DNA of 64,000 bases from Comamonadaceae bacterium OH2545_COT-014 (GTDB lineage Bacteria; Pseudomonadota; Gammaproteobacteria; Burkholderiales; Burkholderiaceae_C): the NCBI GenBank assembly GCA_003859965.1, contig RQYR01000006.1:1-64000 (forward strand). Direction: 5' to 3'. Below are positions 38,775-48,642 of this stretch, one piece after another. The notes under the pieces were generated by a model that worked only from the letters and a program-made list of their open reading frames with translations, was not told the DNA's origin and did no database searches. Numbering within the stretch: the first letter of the stretch is position 1; the number at the start of each line of letters is the position of its first letter. The translations under genes were made by a program, and so were the position numbers.

Positions 38775-40373
38775 TTACTTGACGCTCAGGTGACGCCAGT
38801 CAATGCGGTTGTCGGGGCGGTGGATGACTTCCACGCCCTTTTTCATGGCCCACGGAATCACCTGGTTGTGCAGCGGCAGGTGGCTCACATCCTTGTGCTC
38901 CAGGATGAGCGCCTGCTCGATCAGGGCGTCGCGCTTGGCCTTGTCGGTTTCGATCTTGATCTGGTCGATCAGCTTGTCCATCTCGGGGTTGGAGTAGCGG
39001 CCCACGTTGTAGTTGCCGTCAGCGCCGCCATTGGGGTCTTTGCTGCGCAAGAGCGATTGCAGGCTGTAGAGCGAGTCGAAAGTGGGCGACGACCAGCCTA
39101 GCATGTAGATGCTGGCTTCATGGCGCTGGATCATGGGGAAGTAGGTGACCAGCGGCAGGGTGCGCAGCTTGGCTTTCACGCCGATCTTCGACCACATGGC
39201 CGCCACCGACTGGCAAATGCGCTCGTCGTTGATGTAGCGGTTGTTGGGGCAGGCGAAATCGACCTCGAAGCCGTCCTTGTAGCCCGCGTCGGCCAGCAGC
39301 TTCTTGGCGGCGGCCACGTCATAGGGGTAGCGCTGGTCGGCCTTCTGCGTCCAGCCGTTGACCATGGGCGCCACCAGGGTGCCGGTGTTCTGGCTCAGGC
39401 CGCGCATGGCCACCTTGTGAATGGCGTTGATGTCAATGGCCTGGTAGAGCGCCTGGCGCACGCGCTGGTCTTTCAGCGGGTTCTTGCCCTTGATGTTGCT
39501 GCCGGGCAGCTCGTCGCGGTGCTGGTCCATGCCAAAGAAGATGGGGCGGTTTTCCGGGCCTTCCACCACTTTCAGCTGCGGGTTGCTGCTCACGCGCTTG
39601 AGGTCTTGCGCGGAGGGGTCGAGCACCAGATCCACCGCGCCCGAGAGCAGCGCGGCCATGCGCGTGGCTTCGGCCTTGACAGGGGTGTAGACGATCTCGG
39701 TCACGTTGCCGGTCTTGACCTTGGCCGCGTGGCCCCACCAGTGGGGGTTGTCCACCAGCACCAGCTTCTGGTCAGGCTGCCACTCCTTGACCATGAACGG
39801 GCCGGTGCCCATGGCGTTGCGGTGGGCATAGCTTTCGTCGGTGGTCTTGATGTCCTTGGGCGCCACGGAGTTGTGCTTTTCGGCCCATGCCTTGCTCATG
39901 ATGCGCAGCTCGGTGAGCTGGTTGAGCAGCACGGGATTGGGCGTCTTGGTGAAGATGTCCACGGCGTTGGGGCCTGCCACGACCACTTTTTCAATGCCCT
40001 GCGTATAGACATGGAAGTTGGAGGTCTTGGCCATGGCGCGCTCGATGGAGAACTTCACGTCCTCCGCCGTCATCGGCGTGCCGTCGCTGAACTTGACGCC
40101 CTGGCGCAGGACAAACCGCGTCTGCGTGGGCGAGACGGCTTGCCACTCGGTGGCCAGCTGGGGCTCGACCTTGAAAGTCTTGCTGTTGTAGTTGACCAGG
40201 GACTCGTAGAGCGCCTGATGAACACCGTTGCCCAACCCATTGTTTTGCGAATGGATGTCCAGCGTGGGGATGTCGCTGGCGCTGCTCCACTTGAAGGTCT
40301 TGGCCTGCACGGCGCTGCCGCCCAGTGCCACGGCCGCCAGCGCGGCGCACCAGAGAAGCTTGTTGGCTTTCAT
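38775..40373 (-). CDS. ABC transporter substrate-binding protein, family 5 (peptide/opine type)
   Basis: A 532-residue periplasmic protein. A signal peptide (KANKLLWCAALAAVALGGSAVQAK) starts the protein, with AGGAG upstream of ATG 40373. The SBP_bac_5 pattern follows: SASDIPTLDIHSQNNG, LRQGVKFSDGTPMTAEDVKFSIERAM, and KDQRVRQALYQAIDI. The family binds oligopeptides, dipeptides, nickel or opines; the ligand is not predictable here. No permease or ATPase genes adjoin, and a terminator follows, so it is an orphan component. Confidence 0.92.
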   Translation of the reverse strand: MKANKLLWCAALAAVALGGSAVQAKTFKWSSASDIPTLDIHSQNNGLGNGVHQALYESLVNYNSKTFKVEPQLATEWQAVSPTQTRFVLRQGVKFSDGTPMTAEDVKFSIERAMAKTSNFHVYTQGIEKVVVAGPNAVDIFTKTPNPVLLNQLTELRIMSKAWAEKHNSVAPKDIKTTDESYAHRNAMGTGPFMVKEWQPDQKLVLVDNPHWWGHAAKVKTGNVTEIVYTPVKAEATRMAALLSGAVDLVLDPSAQDLKRVSSNPQLKVVEGPENRPIFFGMDQHRDELPGSNIKGKNPLKDQRVRQALYQAIDINAIHKVAMRGLSQNTGTLVAPMVNGWTQKADQRYPYDVAAAKKLLADAGYKDGFEVDFACPNNRYINDERICQSVAAMWSKIGVKAKLRTLPLVTYFPMIQRHEASIYMLGWSSPTFDSLYSLQSLLRSKDPNGGADGNYNVGRYSNPEMDKLIDQIKIETDKAKRDALIEQALILEHKDVSHLPLHNQVIPWAMKKGVEVIHRPDNRIDWRHLSVK

Positions 40374-40611
40374 TGAAACTCCTGGAAACGATTGGAAACC
40401 CGCAAGTATCGCCGAGCCAGCGCCTGGCCCGGCTGCGGGAATGCCCCATGTGCGCTTCATGCGGCCGGTGCGTCCCATGCGCAGGGGCCGCGCGGGCGTT
40501 GGCTTCAAGCCCGCGGGTGAAAAAGCCCCTTGTCGCGCCTTGGCATGCGCCTGAAGCTCGGCGCCGGGGCTGGCCTTAACCGCGTTTGCAGGCCTAGGGT
40601 TGACGGGGCCA

Positions 40612-41913
40612 TCAACCGCCGCTTTGTTCGGGATCGGTGGCTTCCATCTCGTAGCTGGCGGCCACCAGTGCCAGGCGCGCCACCACGCCGTACATGTAGA
40701 AGCGGTTGGGCGCGCTGGCGCCGGGGCGGGCGCTGATACGCGGCAACTGGGTGCTGCCGGCAAAGGCCAGCGGCACGTAGTGCGCGCCGGGAGCGTTGAG
40801 GGCATCGGCCTCGCCGCGCTCGGCATGCACGCGGTAGAAGCCGCCGACCACGTAGCGGTCGATCATGTAGACCACCGGCTCGGCCACCGCGCCGTGCATG
40901 CGTTCGCGCGTGAGCACGCCTTCCTGCACCACGCATTCGGCCGGGGCAGGCGGCGGCGGCGCCGCGCTTTTGCCACGCGCCTTGCGGGCAGGCGGCGGAG
41001 GCAGCGGGGCGATGTCGCGCGCATCGCGCACGGTCATGATGCCGCTGCCGCGCGGCCCCAGATCGGCCTTGATCACGACGAACGGCTTTTCGCCAATGCC
41101 GTATTCCTTGTATTTGCGGCGCACCTTGGTCAGCAGCGCGTCCACGCTGGCGCGCAGTTGCTCGGCGCCTTCAGGGGTGTGCAGATCCAGCGGCCCGGCC
41201 GTGGCCGTCAGGGGGTTGAGCAGCCAGGGGTCAATGCCCAGCAGCTTGCCGAAGCGTTTGCACACTTCTTCATAGCAATGGGCATGGCGACTCTTGCGGC
41301 GCACGCTGGCGCCGGCCTGCAGCGGCGGCAGCAGGTATTGTTCGTGCAACTCTTCCAGAATGCCGGGCGCGCCAGCAGCCAGGTCGTTGTTGAGCAAAAT
41401 GGTGCAGGGGTCAAAGTCGTGCAGCCCCAGGCGGTAGTCGCCGCGCAGCGCGGGCTCCAGCGTGAGCTTGCCGCCGCTTTCCAGCTTGATGCTGGTGTTC
41501 TTGCGGATGGCCGGGTCAATGGAGCCAAAGCGCACATTCAACCCCGCCATGCGGAAGATGTCGTGCAGCCGCGCCAGACTGGCCAGGTAAAAACTGTCGG
41601 GCTTGCCGTTTTCCGGCACGATCAGCAGGTTGCGCGCCTCGGGGCAGATTTTCTCGATGGCCGCCTGCGCCGCCTGCACGGCCAGCGGCAAGGTGCCGGG
41701 CGCCAGGTTGTGCCAGCCGCCGGGGAACAGGTCGGTGTCCACCGGCGCCAGCTTGAAACCGGCATTGCGCAAATCCACCGCGCAGTACAGCGGCGGGGTG
41801 TGCTCCATCCATTCCAGGCGGAACCAGCGCTCAATGACCGGCGTGGCGTCAAGAATGCGCTGTTCCAGCTCGTTGATCGGGCCGGTGAGGGCGGTGGCAA
41901 GGTGGGGAACCAT
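40612..41913 (-). CDS. gshA: Glutamate-cysteine ligase, proteobacterial type
   Basis: A 433-residue enzyme of the TIGR02049-like GshA family, unrelated in sequence to E. coli GshA. It makes gamma-glutamylcysteine for glutathione. Recognisable blocks are GPINELEQRILDATPVIERW, PVDTDLFPGGWHNL, LLIVPENGKPDSFY, and VIKADLGPRGSGIMTVRD. A Pro/Ala-rich loop near residues 325-345 is a local insertion. The start ATG 41913 has GGAGA upstream; the longer TTG frame is less likely. The gshB partner is not in the window. Confidence 0.92.
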   Translation of the reverse strand: MVPHLATALTGPINELEQRILDATPVIERWFRLEWMEHTPPLYCAVDLRNAGFKLAPVDTDLFPGGWHNLAPGTLPLAVQAAQAAIEKICPEARNLLIVPENGKPDSFYLASLARLHDIFRMAGLNVRFGSIDPAIRKNTSIKLESGGKLTLEPALRGDYRLGLHDFDPCTILLNNDLAAGAPGILEELHEQYLLPPLQAGASVRRKSRHAHCYEEVCKRFGKLLGIDPWLLNPLTATAGPLDLHTPEGAEQLRASVDALLTKVRRKYKEYGIGEKPFVVIKADLGPRGSGIMTVRDARDIAPLPPPPARKARGKSAAPPPPAPAECVVQEGVLTRERMHGAVAEPVVYMIDRYVVGGFYRVHAERGEADALNAPGAHYVPLAFAGSTQLPRISARPGASAPNRFYMYGVVARLALVAASYEMEATDPEQSGG

Positions 41914-42085
41914 GGCGTCGTGTCTCCGCAGCAAGAAAGACCGGGGCAGGCGAGCCCCATTCTAGGCAGACCACGCCTTTTGGTTTTTTGTTCAGCCGCC
42001 AGAATGCACGGCTTGCGCCGGCCGCACCCAGCAGGCCTCGTGGTAAGCGCCTTGGAGGAAAACGCCGGAGCCCGGCGCGCCGTGG

Positions 42086-42559
42086 TCAGCGCCGGGCGGA
42101 AGGCCGGGGGCCGTCGCTGCTGACAGGGCCGTTGTCGCCGCGGTGTTCGCACTTGTCCTTGGTGCAGTGCGCATAAAGGCTGAGCGCGTGGTCGGCCAGC
42201 GCGAAGCCGCGGGCCTTGGCCACTGCGCCCTGGCGGCGCTCAATCTCCGGATCGAAAAATTCTTCCACGCGCCCGCAGTCCAGGCAAACCAGGTGATCGT
42301 GGTGCTGGTCTTCACGCAGCTCGTAAATGGCCTTGCCTGCCTCGAAATGGCTGCGGCTGAGCAAGCCGGCCTGCTCGAACTGCATGAGCACCCGGTACAC
42401 CGTGGCCAGGCCGATGTCGGAGTTGGAAGCCAGCAGCTGCCGGTACACATCTTCGGCAGACAGGTGGCGCTGCTCGCTTTTCTGGAAGATTTCCAGAATC
42501 TTCATGCGGGGCAGCGTGGCTTTCAGGCCGGTGCTCTTGATTTCGTCGATGGTGTCCAT
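42086..42559 (-). CDS. fur: Ferric uptake regulator Fur
   Basis: A 157-residue metal-dependent repressor. The N-terminal winged helix ([27 protein letters not shown]) precedes the dimerisation/metal domain with [18 protein letters not shown]. The C-terminal zinc motif [10 protein letters not shown] is also present. The start at 42559 is the family start. A 14-bp tandem duplication lies just upstream in the leader. Divergent placement with bamE/omlA is conserved in many proteobacteria. Confidence 0.96.
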   Translation of the reverse strand: MDTIDEIKSTGLKATLPRMKILEIFQKSEQRHLSAEDVYRQLLASNSDIGLATVYRVLMQFEQAGLLSRSHFEAGKAIYELREDQHHDHLVCLDCGRVEEFFDPEIERRQGAVAKARGFALADHALSLYAHCTKDKCEHRGDNGPVSSDGPRPSARR

Positions 42560-42563
42560 GAAA

Positions 42564-42591
42564 GTGATCCGCGAGGGGTGATCCGCGAGAG
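42564..42591. repeat. 14-bp tandem duplication in the fur leader
   Basis: GTGATCCGCGAGGG is followed at once by GTGATCCGCGAGAG, differing at one base, immediately upstream of the fur start codon. It occupies the place where the fur ribosome site should be. Confidence 0.7.
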
Positions 42592-42651
42592 GGATCTGGC
42601 AAAAGCGGGCAGGCGCCAGCGGCGGGCGGCCAACTACATACAATGGCCGCC

Positions 42652-42665
42652 CTATTGTGCAATAG
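42652..42665. promoter_or_regulatory. Perfect 14-bp palindrome upstream of bamE
   Basis: CTATTGTGCAATAG is a perfect inverted repeat 18 bp before the bamE start and downstream of a TACAAT -10-like sequence. It could be an operator or part of the leader hairpin. It does not fit a canonical Fur box. Confidence 0.35.
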
Positions 42666-42683
42666 CCTTCAAACCGCTTCACC

Positions 42684-43250
42684 ATGTCCGTATTTGTGCA
42701 GGCGCGCGCGCGCGCTACCTTGCTGGCTTGTCTGGCCGTGCCCGTTGCGGCGGCGCTGCTGGCCGGTTGCAGCAGCTTCAACCAGGCCACGCGCGGCATG
42801 GCCGATGCACTCACGCTCTACAAGCCTGAAGTCGTGCAGGGCAACTTCATCTCCAGGGAACAGGTGCAGGCTTTGCAGCCTGGCATGACGCGGCTGCAGG
42901 TGCGCGACATCCTGGGCACGCCGCTGGTGACCAGCCTGTTTCACGGTGACCGCTGGGATTACGTGTTCACCCTGCGCCGCCAGGGCGTGGCGCCACAGCG
43001 TTACCGCCTGACCGTGCTGTTCAGCGGCGACACGCTGGAGCGCTTCGACGGCGACGAGATGCCCAGCGAGAACGAGTTCGTGGCCCGCATCGGCTCGCAG
43101 CGCAAGGCCAAGGTGCCCGTGCTGGAGGCCACCGAAGAACAGCTGGCGCGCTTTCCGCAAGCCCCCGCACCAGAAACGCCCGCCGGCCCGGAAGGCGAAG
43201 CCGCCGCACCCGCCGCCACCAGCTATCCGCCGCTGGAGCCGGCGCGCTGA
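42684..43250 (+). CDS. bamE: Outer-membrane assembly lipoprotein BamE (OmlA/SmpA)
   Basis: A 188-residue lipoprotein. The signal peptide ends in the lipobox LLAGC near residue 29. The BamE fold follows: [32 protein letters not shown], then [16 protein letters not shown]. The last 50 residues are a Pro/Ala-rich extension. It stabilises BamD in the beta-barrel assembly complex. It is divergent from fur, and dapB follows 38 bp later. Confidence 0.93.
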   Translation: MSVFVQARARATLLACLAVPVAAALLAGCSSFNQATRGMADALTLYKPEVVQGNFISREQVQALQPGMTRLQVRDILGTPLVTSLFHGDRWDYVFTLRRQGVAPQRYRLTVLFSGDTLERFDGDEMPSENEFVARIGSQRKAKVPVLEATEEQLARFPQAPAPETPAGPEGEAAAPAATSYPPLEPAR

Positions 43251-43288
43251 TGCCGCCCTGATGCCAACGCCTTGAATACCGCCGCTGC

Positions 43289-44104
43289 ATGACCACCACT
43301 TCTCCTTTGCGCATCGCCATCGCGGGCGCCACCGGCCGCATGGGCCAGATGCTGATTGCCGCCGTGCAGGCCGCTGGCGACTGCCGCCTCAGCGGCGCGC
43401 TGGACCGGGCTGACAGCCCCGCGCTGGCGCAGGACGCGGGCGCCCCGCAGGGGCTGGCCACCGGCGTGGCCATCACCAGCGACCTGCCCGCCGGCCTGGC
43501 GGGCGCGCAGGTGCTGATCGACTTCACCCGGCCCGAGGCCACCATGGCCCACCTGGCGGCCTGCCGCGCGCAGGGCGTGGCGCTGGTCATTGGCACCACG
43601 GGCTTCACCGAAGCGCAAAAGGCCGAAATCGCCGCCGCCGCGCGGCAAATCGCCATCGTCATGGCGCCCAACATGAGCGTGGGCGTCAACGTCACCTTCA
43701 AGCTGCTGGAGATGGCCGCCCGGGCGCTGTCCACCGGTTACGACATCGAGATCATCGAGGCCCACCACCGCCACAAGGTCGATGCGCCCAGCGGCACTGC
43801 ACTGAAGATGGGCGAAGTCATCGCCCAGGCGCTGGGCCGCAGCCTGAAAGACTGCGCCGTCTACGCGCGCGAAGGCCACACCGGCGAGCGCGACCCCTCC
43901 AGCATCGGCTTTGCCACCATCCGCGGCGGCGACATCGTGGGCGACCACACGGTGCTGTTCGCCGGCACGGGCGAGCGCATCGAGATCAGCCACAAATCCT
44001 CCAGCCGCGCCGGCTACGCGCAGGGCAGCCTGCACGCCGCGCGCTTTCTGGCCTCGCAGCGCCCCGGCCTGTACGACATGTTCGACGTGCTGAACCTGCG
44101 CTGA
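43289..44104 (+). CDS. dapB: 4-hydroxy-tetrahydrodipicolinate reductase
   Basis: A 271-residue NAD(P)H enzyme of the lysine/diaminopimelate pathway. The nucleotide-binding GATGRMGQM is at residues 11-19. The catalytic [20 protein letters not shown] carries the conserved His/Lys set. The length and ends match the family. Confidence 0.96.
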   Translation: MTTTSPLRIAIAGATGRMGQMLIAAVQAAGDCRLSGALDRADSPALAQDAGAPQGLATGVAITSDLPAGLAGAQVLIDFTRPEATMAHLAACRAQGVALVIGTTGFTEAQKAEIAAAARQIAIVMAPNMSVGVNVTFKLLEMAARALSTGYDIEIIEAHHRHKVDAPSGTALKMGEVIAQALGRSLKDCAVYAREGHTGERDPSSIGFATIRGGDIVGDHTVLFAGTGERIEISHKSSSRAGYAQGSLHAARFLASQRPGLYDMFDVLNLR

Positions 44105-44132
44105 CCGGGGCCCCACGCCAATCATTGCCGCC

Positions 44133-44771
44133 ATGAACCTGCAACAAGTCTTCTCCCAGGCCGACACCGTCGGCAAGGCCGTGGCCCTGCTGCTGCTGGC
44201 CATGTCCGTGGCCAGCTGGGTCGTCATCCTCTACAAGGCCTGGCTGCTGCGCAGCGCCCGCCGCAGCGTGCAGCGTGGCGTGGCGGCGTTCTGGCAGGCC
44301 GCCACGGTGCAGGAAGGCGCGGCGCGCGTGGCCGCGCTGGACCGCGGCGCCCTCGTCACGCCGCTGATTGCCGCCACGCAGCAGCCCGTCAGCGGCACGC
44401 TGGCCGCCGCGGGCGACCGCAGCCAGCAGCTCACCCGCGTGCTGCGCGACGCGCTGCACGGCGTGCTGGGACGCCTGCAATTCGGCCAGGTGCTGCTGGC
44501 CACCATTGGCTCCACCGCGCCCTTCGTGGGCCTGCTGGGCACCGTGTGGGGCATCTACCACGCCCTCACCGGCATGGCCGCCAGCGGGCAGATCACCATT
44601 GAAAAAGTATCCGGCCCCGTGGGGGAAGCCCTCATCATGACGGCCGCCGGCCTGGCGGTGGCCATTCCGGCCGTGCTGGCCTACAACTGGTTCGGCCGCA
44701 TGGTCAGCCGCGTCGAGGCGGAGCTGGAAGGCTTCGCGCGCGATCTGCGCGAGCTGCTGGCCGCGCACTGA
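44133..44771 (+). CDS. exbB: MotA/TolQ/ExbB proton-channel family protein
   Basis: A 212-residue inner-membrane protein with three helices: the first near 18-36, and the last two in TIGSTAPFVGLLGTVWGIYHAL and PVGEALIMTAAGLAVAIPAVLAYNWF. These two carry the channel residues of the family. With ExbD it forms a proton-driven motor for TonB. TolQ is the alternative name, but the dapB-exbB-exbD order favours ExbB. No tonB gene is in the window. Confidence 0.9.
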   Translation: MNLQQVFSQADTVGKAVALLLLAMSVASWVVILYKAWLLRSARRSVQRGVAAFWQAATVQEGAARVAALDRGALVTPLIAATQQPVSGTLAAAGDRSQQLTRVLRDALHGVLGRLQFGQVLLATIGSTAPFVGLLGTVWGIYHALTGMAASGQITIEKVSGPVGEALIMTAAGLAVAIPAVLAYNWFGRMVSRVEAELEGFARDLRELLAAH

Positions 44772-44841
44772 TGCCTTGGCCAGCCCAGGCCCGGCGTTGC
44801 CGGGCCGCGCACGGCCCCCAACGCCTGGAGCACTGACACAC

Positions 44842-45273
44842 ATGGCCTTCGGACGCCTTGAACGCCCCCAGCCCAGCGAACCCATGAGCGACATCAACGT
44901 CACCCCGCTGGTGGACGTGATGCTGGTGCTGGTGGTCATCTTCATCATCACCGCGCCGCTGCTGGCCAGCAGCATCCGGCTGGATCTGCCCAAAACTGAT
45001 GCCGCCCAGCCCAGCGACCCGCCCAAGTTCGTCACGCTGGTGGTTGACCCCTCCGGCCAGGCCTTTTTCAACGATCAGCCCGTGGACATGCCCGCGCTGG
45101 CCGCGGCCCTGCAAGAAGCCGCCCGCGCCAACCCCGACACCGAAGTGCAGCTGCGCGCCGACCAGCGCGTGCCCTATGGCCGCGTGGTGGAGGTGATGGG
45201 CGAGGCGCAGAAAGCCGGCCTCAACCGCATCGGCTTCGTGGCCGAGGCGCCCTCGCCCGCCGCCTCACGCTAG
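44842..45273 (+). CDS. exbD: Biopolymer transport protein ExbD
   Basis: A 143-residue protein with one membrane helix. The conserved INVTPLVDVMLVLVVIFIIT includes the proton-carrying Asp. The C-terminal periplasmic domain ends YGRVVEVMGEAQKAGLNRIGFV, typical of ExbD/TolR. The start at 44842 (MAFGRLER) fits the family. Confidence 0.93.
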   Translation: MAFGRLERPQPSEPMSDINVTPLVDVMLVLVVIFIITAPLLASSIRLDLPKTDAAQPSDPPKFVTLVVDPSGQAFFNDQPVDMPALAAALQEAARANPDTEVQLRADQRVPYGRVVEVMGEAQKAGLNRIGFVAEAPSPAASR

Positions 45274-45278
45274 CGCCG

Positions 45279-45350
45279 TCAAATTGAAAGCAAAAATGGC
45301 CGCCAGGGCAATGCCAATCAGCCCAGACAGCTATATTTAAGATAGCAACC
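45279..45350. repeat. REP-like dispersed repeat, copy D
   Basis: TCAAATTGAAAGCAAAAATGGCCGCC...GACAGCTATATTTAAGATAGCAACC fills most of the exbD-leuS gap. It is a near reverse complement of copy A at 808 and aligns with the insert in proA. Confidence 0.75.
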
Positions 45351-45381
45351 AAAGGGCGCCCCGCCCTGCCACCCTGTTCCC

Positions 45382-48102
45382 ATGCAAGACAAATACAGCC
45401 CCACCGACGTCGAAGCCGCCGCACAGGCCCACTGGCGTGCACAAGATGCCTACCGCGTGCGCGAAGACGCGGGCAAACCCAAGTACTACGCCTGCTCCAT
45501 GCTGCCCTACCCCAGCGGCAAGCTGCACATGGGCCATGTGCGCAACTACACCATCAACGACATGCTCACGCGCAGCTTGCGCATGCAGGGCCACAACGTG
45601 CTCATGCCCATGGGCTGGGATGCGTTTGGTTTGCCGGCCGAGAACGCTGCGCTCAAGAACAAGGTGCCGCCCGCGAAGTGGACCTACGAAAACATCGCCT
45701 ACATGAAAGGCCAGATGCAGGCCATGGGCCTGGCGATTGACTGGAGCCGCGAGATCGCCACCTGCTCGCCCGACTACTACAAATGGAACCAGTGGCTGTT
45801 TTTGAAGATGCTGGAAAAAGGCATTGCCTACCGCAAAACCCAGGTGGTGAACTGGGACCCGGTCGATCAAACCGTGCTGGCCAACGAGCAGGTGATTGAC
45901 GGGCGCGGCTGGCGCACTGGCGCGCTGGTGGAAAAGCGCGAAATCCCTGGCTACTACCTCAAGATCACCGACTACGCGCAAGAGCTGCTCGACCATGTGC
46001 AAATGGGCAACCCCAAGGCCACACTCACCGGCTGGCCCGACCGCGTGCGCCTGATGCAAGAGAACTGGATCGGCAAGAGCGAGGGCCTGCGCTTTGCCTT
46101 CACGCACAACGTCAAAGACGACAGCGGCGCGCTGATTGGCGATGGCCGCTTGTACGTCTTTACCACCCGTGCCGACACCATCATGGGCGTGACGTTCTGC
46201 GCCGTGGCGCCCGAGCACCCGCTGGCCGCCCACGCCGCGCAAGGCAATCCGGCGCTGGCTGCTTTCATCGAAAAATGCCAACAGGGCGGCACCACCGAGG
46301 CCGAGCTGGCGCTGAAAGAAAAAGAGGGCATGGATACGGGCCTGACCGTAACGCACCCGCTCACCGGCCAAGCCCTGCCCGTGTGGGTGGGCAACTACGT
46401 GCTGATGAGCTATGGCGACGGCGCGGTGATGGGCGTGCCCGGCCACGACGAGCGCGACTTTGCCTTTGCGCAGAAATACGGCCTGCCCATTCAGCAAGTG
46501 GTGCAAGTGGGCAACGAAACTTACGACGCCAGCCAGTGGCAAGAGTGGTACGGCGACAAGGAACGCGGCGTGTGCGTGAACTCCGGCCATCTGGACGGCA
46601 TGAACTACGCCACTGCCGTGAACACCGTGGCCGCCGAACTGGCCCAAAAAGGCCTGGGCGAGAAAAAAACCACCTGGCGCCTGCGCGACTGGGGCATCAG
46701 CCGCCAGCGCTACTGGGGCACGCCCATCCCCATCATCCACTGCGAGCACTGCGGCCCGCAGCCCGTGCCGGAAAAAGACCTGCCCGTGCGCCTGCCCGAA
46801 GACCTGGTGCCCGATGGCAGCGGCAACCCGCTGGTGAAAAGCGAGGCCTTCCACGCGGGCGTGACCTGCCCCAAATGCGGCGCGCCCGCACGGCGCGAGA
46901 CGGACACGATGGACACCTTCGTGGACAGCTCCTGGTACTTCATGCGCTACTGCAACCCGCGCAACGACCAGCACATGGTGGCCGAAGGCACGCAGCACTG
47001 GATGCCCATGGACCAGTACATCGGCGGCATCGAGCACGCCATCTTGCACCTGCTGTATGCGCGCTTCTGGACCAAAGTGATGCGCGACCTGGGCCTGGTC
47101 AAGATCGACGAGCCCTTCACCCGCCTGCTCACGCAGGGCATGGTGCTCAACCACATCTACAGCCGCCGCACCGCCAAGGGCGCCAAGGAATATTTCTGGC
47201 CCAAGGACGTGGAGCACGTGCTTGACGACGCCGGCAAAGTCATCGGCGCCAAGCTGAAAAACGCGGTGGACAGCGCCGACGGCCCGCTGCCCGCAGGCAC
47301 GCCCATCGACTACGAAGGCGTGGGCACCATGAGCAAGTCCAAAAACAACGGCGTCGATCCGCAAGACCTCATCACCCAGTACGGCGCCGACACCGCGCGC
47401 CTGTACACCATGTTCACCGCCCCGCCCGAGCTGACGCTGGAGTGGAACGACTCCGCCGTCGAGGGCAGCTACCGCTTCCTGCGCCGGGTGTGGAACTTCG
47501 GCTTCAAGCTGCACGGCATGGCGGGCGTGACGGCCGCCATCGCCGCCCTGCCCGCCAAAGGGGCGGCACACAGCGCGCCGCAGGCCAACTTCGGCAAGGC
47601 CGCCAAGGCGCTGCGCCACGAAATCCACAGCGTGCTGCAACAGGTGCGCTACGACTACCAGCGCATGCAATACAACACCGTCGTTTCCGGTGCGATGAAG
47701 ATGCTCAACGCGCTCGAAGCCTTCAAGGGTGATGATTCAGCAGGCGACAACATGGCGCTGGCCGAGAGCTTCGGCATCTTGCTGCGCGTGCTTTACCCGG
47801 TCACGCCCCACATCACCCATGTGTTATGGCAGCAACTGGGCTACGCCAAGGCGCTGGGCGATTTGCTCGACGCCCCTTGGCCCCAGCCCGACGAAGCCGC
47901 GCTGCAAAAAGACGAGGTGGAACTGATGCTGCAAGTAGGCGGCAAGCTGCGCGGCAGCTTCACTGTGCCCGCCAGCGCCGACAAGGCCGCTATCGAAGCC
48001 GCTGCGCTGGCCAGCGAAGCCTTCGTCAAATTCGCGGGCGCCGGGGCGCAGCCGAAAAAGGTCATCGTCGTGCCGGGCCGCCTGGTCAACGTGGTGCTGT
48101 AA
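45382..48102 (+). CDS. leuS: Leucyl-tRNA synthetase
   Basis: A 906-residue class I synthetase. The HIGH-type motif is in [19 protein letters not shown] and the KMSKS-type motif is [12 protein letters not shown] near residue 655. The editing domain has [22 protein letters not shown] and the conserved GVPGHDERD. The length is usual. It is followed after 4 bp by lptE. Confidence 0.97.
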   Translation: MQDKYSPTDVEAAAQAHWRAQDAYRVREDAGKPKYYACSMLPYPSGKLHMGHVRNYTINDMLTRSLRMQGHNVLMPMGWDAFGLPAENAALKNKVPPAKWTYENIAYMKGQMQAMGLAIDWSREIATCSPDYYKWNQWLFLKMLEKGIAYRKTQVVNWDPVDQTVLANEQVIDGRGWRTGALVEKREIPGYYLKITDYAQELLDHVQMGNPKATLTGWPDRVRLMQENWIGKSEGLRFAFTHNVKDDSGALIGDGRLYVFTTRADTIMGVTFCAVAPEHPLAAHAAQGNPALAAFIEKCQQGGTTEAELALKEKEGMDTGLTVTHPLTGQALPVWVGNYVLMSYGDGAVMGVPGHDERDFAFAQKYGLPIQQVVQVGNETYDASQWQEWYGDKERGVCVNSGHLDGMNYATAVNTVAAELAQKGLGEKKTTWRLRDWGISRQRYWGTPIPIIHCEHCGPQPVPEKDLPVRLPEDLVPDGSGNPLVKSEAFHAGVTCPKCGAPARRETDTMDTFVDSSWYFMRYCNPRNDQHMVAEGTQHWMPMDQYIGGIEHAILHLLYARFWTKVMRDLGLVKIDEPFTRLLTQGMVLNHIYSRRTAKGAKEYFWPKDVEHVLDDAGKVIGAKLKNAVDSADGPLPAGTPIDYEGVGTMSKSKNNGVDPQDLITQYGADTARLYTMFTAPPELTLEWNDSAVEGSYRFLRRVWNFGFKLHGMAGVTAAIAALPAKGAAHSAPQANFGKAAKALRHEIHSVLQQVRYDYQRMQYNTVVSGAMKMLNALEAFKGDDSAGDNMALAESFGILLRVLYPVTPHITHVLWQQLGYAKALGDLLDAPWPQPDEAALQKDEVELMLQVGGKLRGSFTVPASADKAAIEAAALASEAFVKFAGAGAQPKKVIVVPGRLVNVVL

Positions 48103-48106
48103 CGCC

Positions 48107-48619
48107 ATGCCCATGCCACCCGCCCGCCGCGCCCTGCTGGCTACCCTGCTTACCGCGCCCTGGCTGGCCGCTTGCGGCTTCCGGCTGCGGCGTGCGCCTG
48201 ACCTGGCCTTTCGCAGCATCTACGTGGACATGCCCGCCGCTTCGGCCCTGGGCGCCGAGCTCAAGCGCCAGCTGGCCGCCACCGGGCAGGTGCAACTCAT
48301 CACCGACCCGGCCCGCCGCGCGCAGGCCGATGTGGTGCTGCACGGCGTGCAGGATGCGCGCGAGCGCGCCGTGGTGGGCCTGAACGCCGCCGGGCAGGTG
48401 CGCGAGTTCCAGCTGCGCGTGCGCTTTCGCTTCCGCCTGAGCACCCCGGCCGGGCAAGAGGTGCTGCCCGAAGACGAAATCCTGCGCCAGATCGACCAGA
48501 GCTACAGCGAAAGCGCCGCCCTCTCCAAAGAGGCCGAAGCGCAAATGCTCTACCAAAGCCTGCAAAGCGACGTGGTGCAACAGGTCATGCAGCGGCTGGC
48601 CACCGTGCGCCTGCCCTGA
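48107..48619 (+). CDS. lptE: LPS-assembly lipoprotein LptE
   Basis: A 170-residue lipoprotein: signal peptide with lipobox LAAC (CGFRLRRAP, the CGF-L start typical of LptE). A conserved late stretch reads VLPEDEILRQIDQSYSESAALSKEAEAQ. It plugs the LptD pore for LPS export. The position between leuS and holA is the standard order. Confidence 0.92.
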   Translation: MPMPPARRALLATLLTAPWLAACGFRLRRAPDLAFRSIYVDMPAASALGAELKRQLAATGQVQLITDPARRAQADVVLHGVQDARERAVVGLNAAGQVREFQLRVRFRFRLSTPAGQEVLPEDEILRQIDQSYSESAALSKEAEAQMLYQSLQSDVVQQVMQRLATVRLP

Positions 48620-48642
48620 GATACCAGGGCCGCGCCTTCACC

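Noticed and set aside
42652-42665. Fur box upstream of bamE
   Set aside because: The 14-bp palindrome CTATTGTGCAATAG does not match the GATAATGATAATCATTATC-type consensus.
45337-47670. Open frame of 777 codons antisense to leuS
   Set aside because: The leuS frame has all synthetase motifs; the antisense product is His/Val/Gly-rich with no domain.
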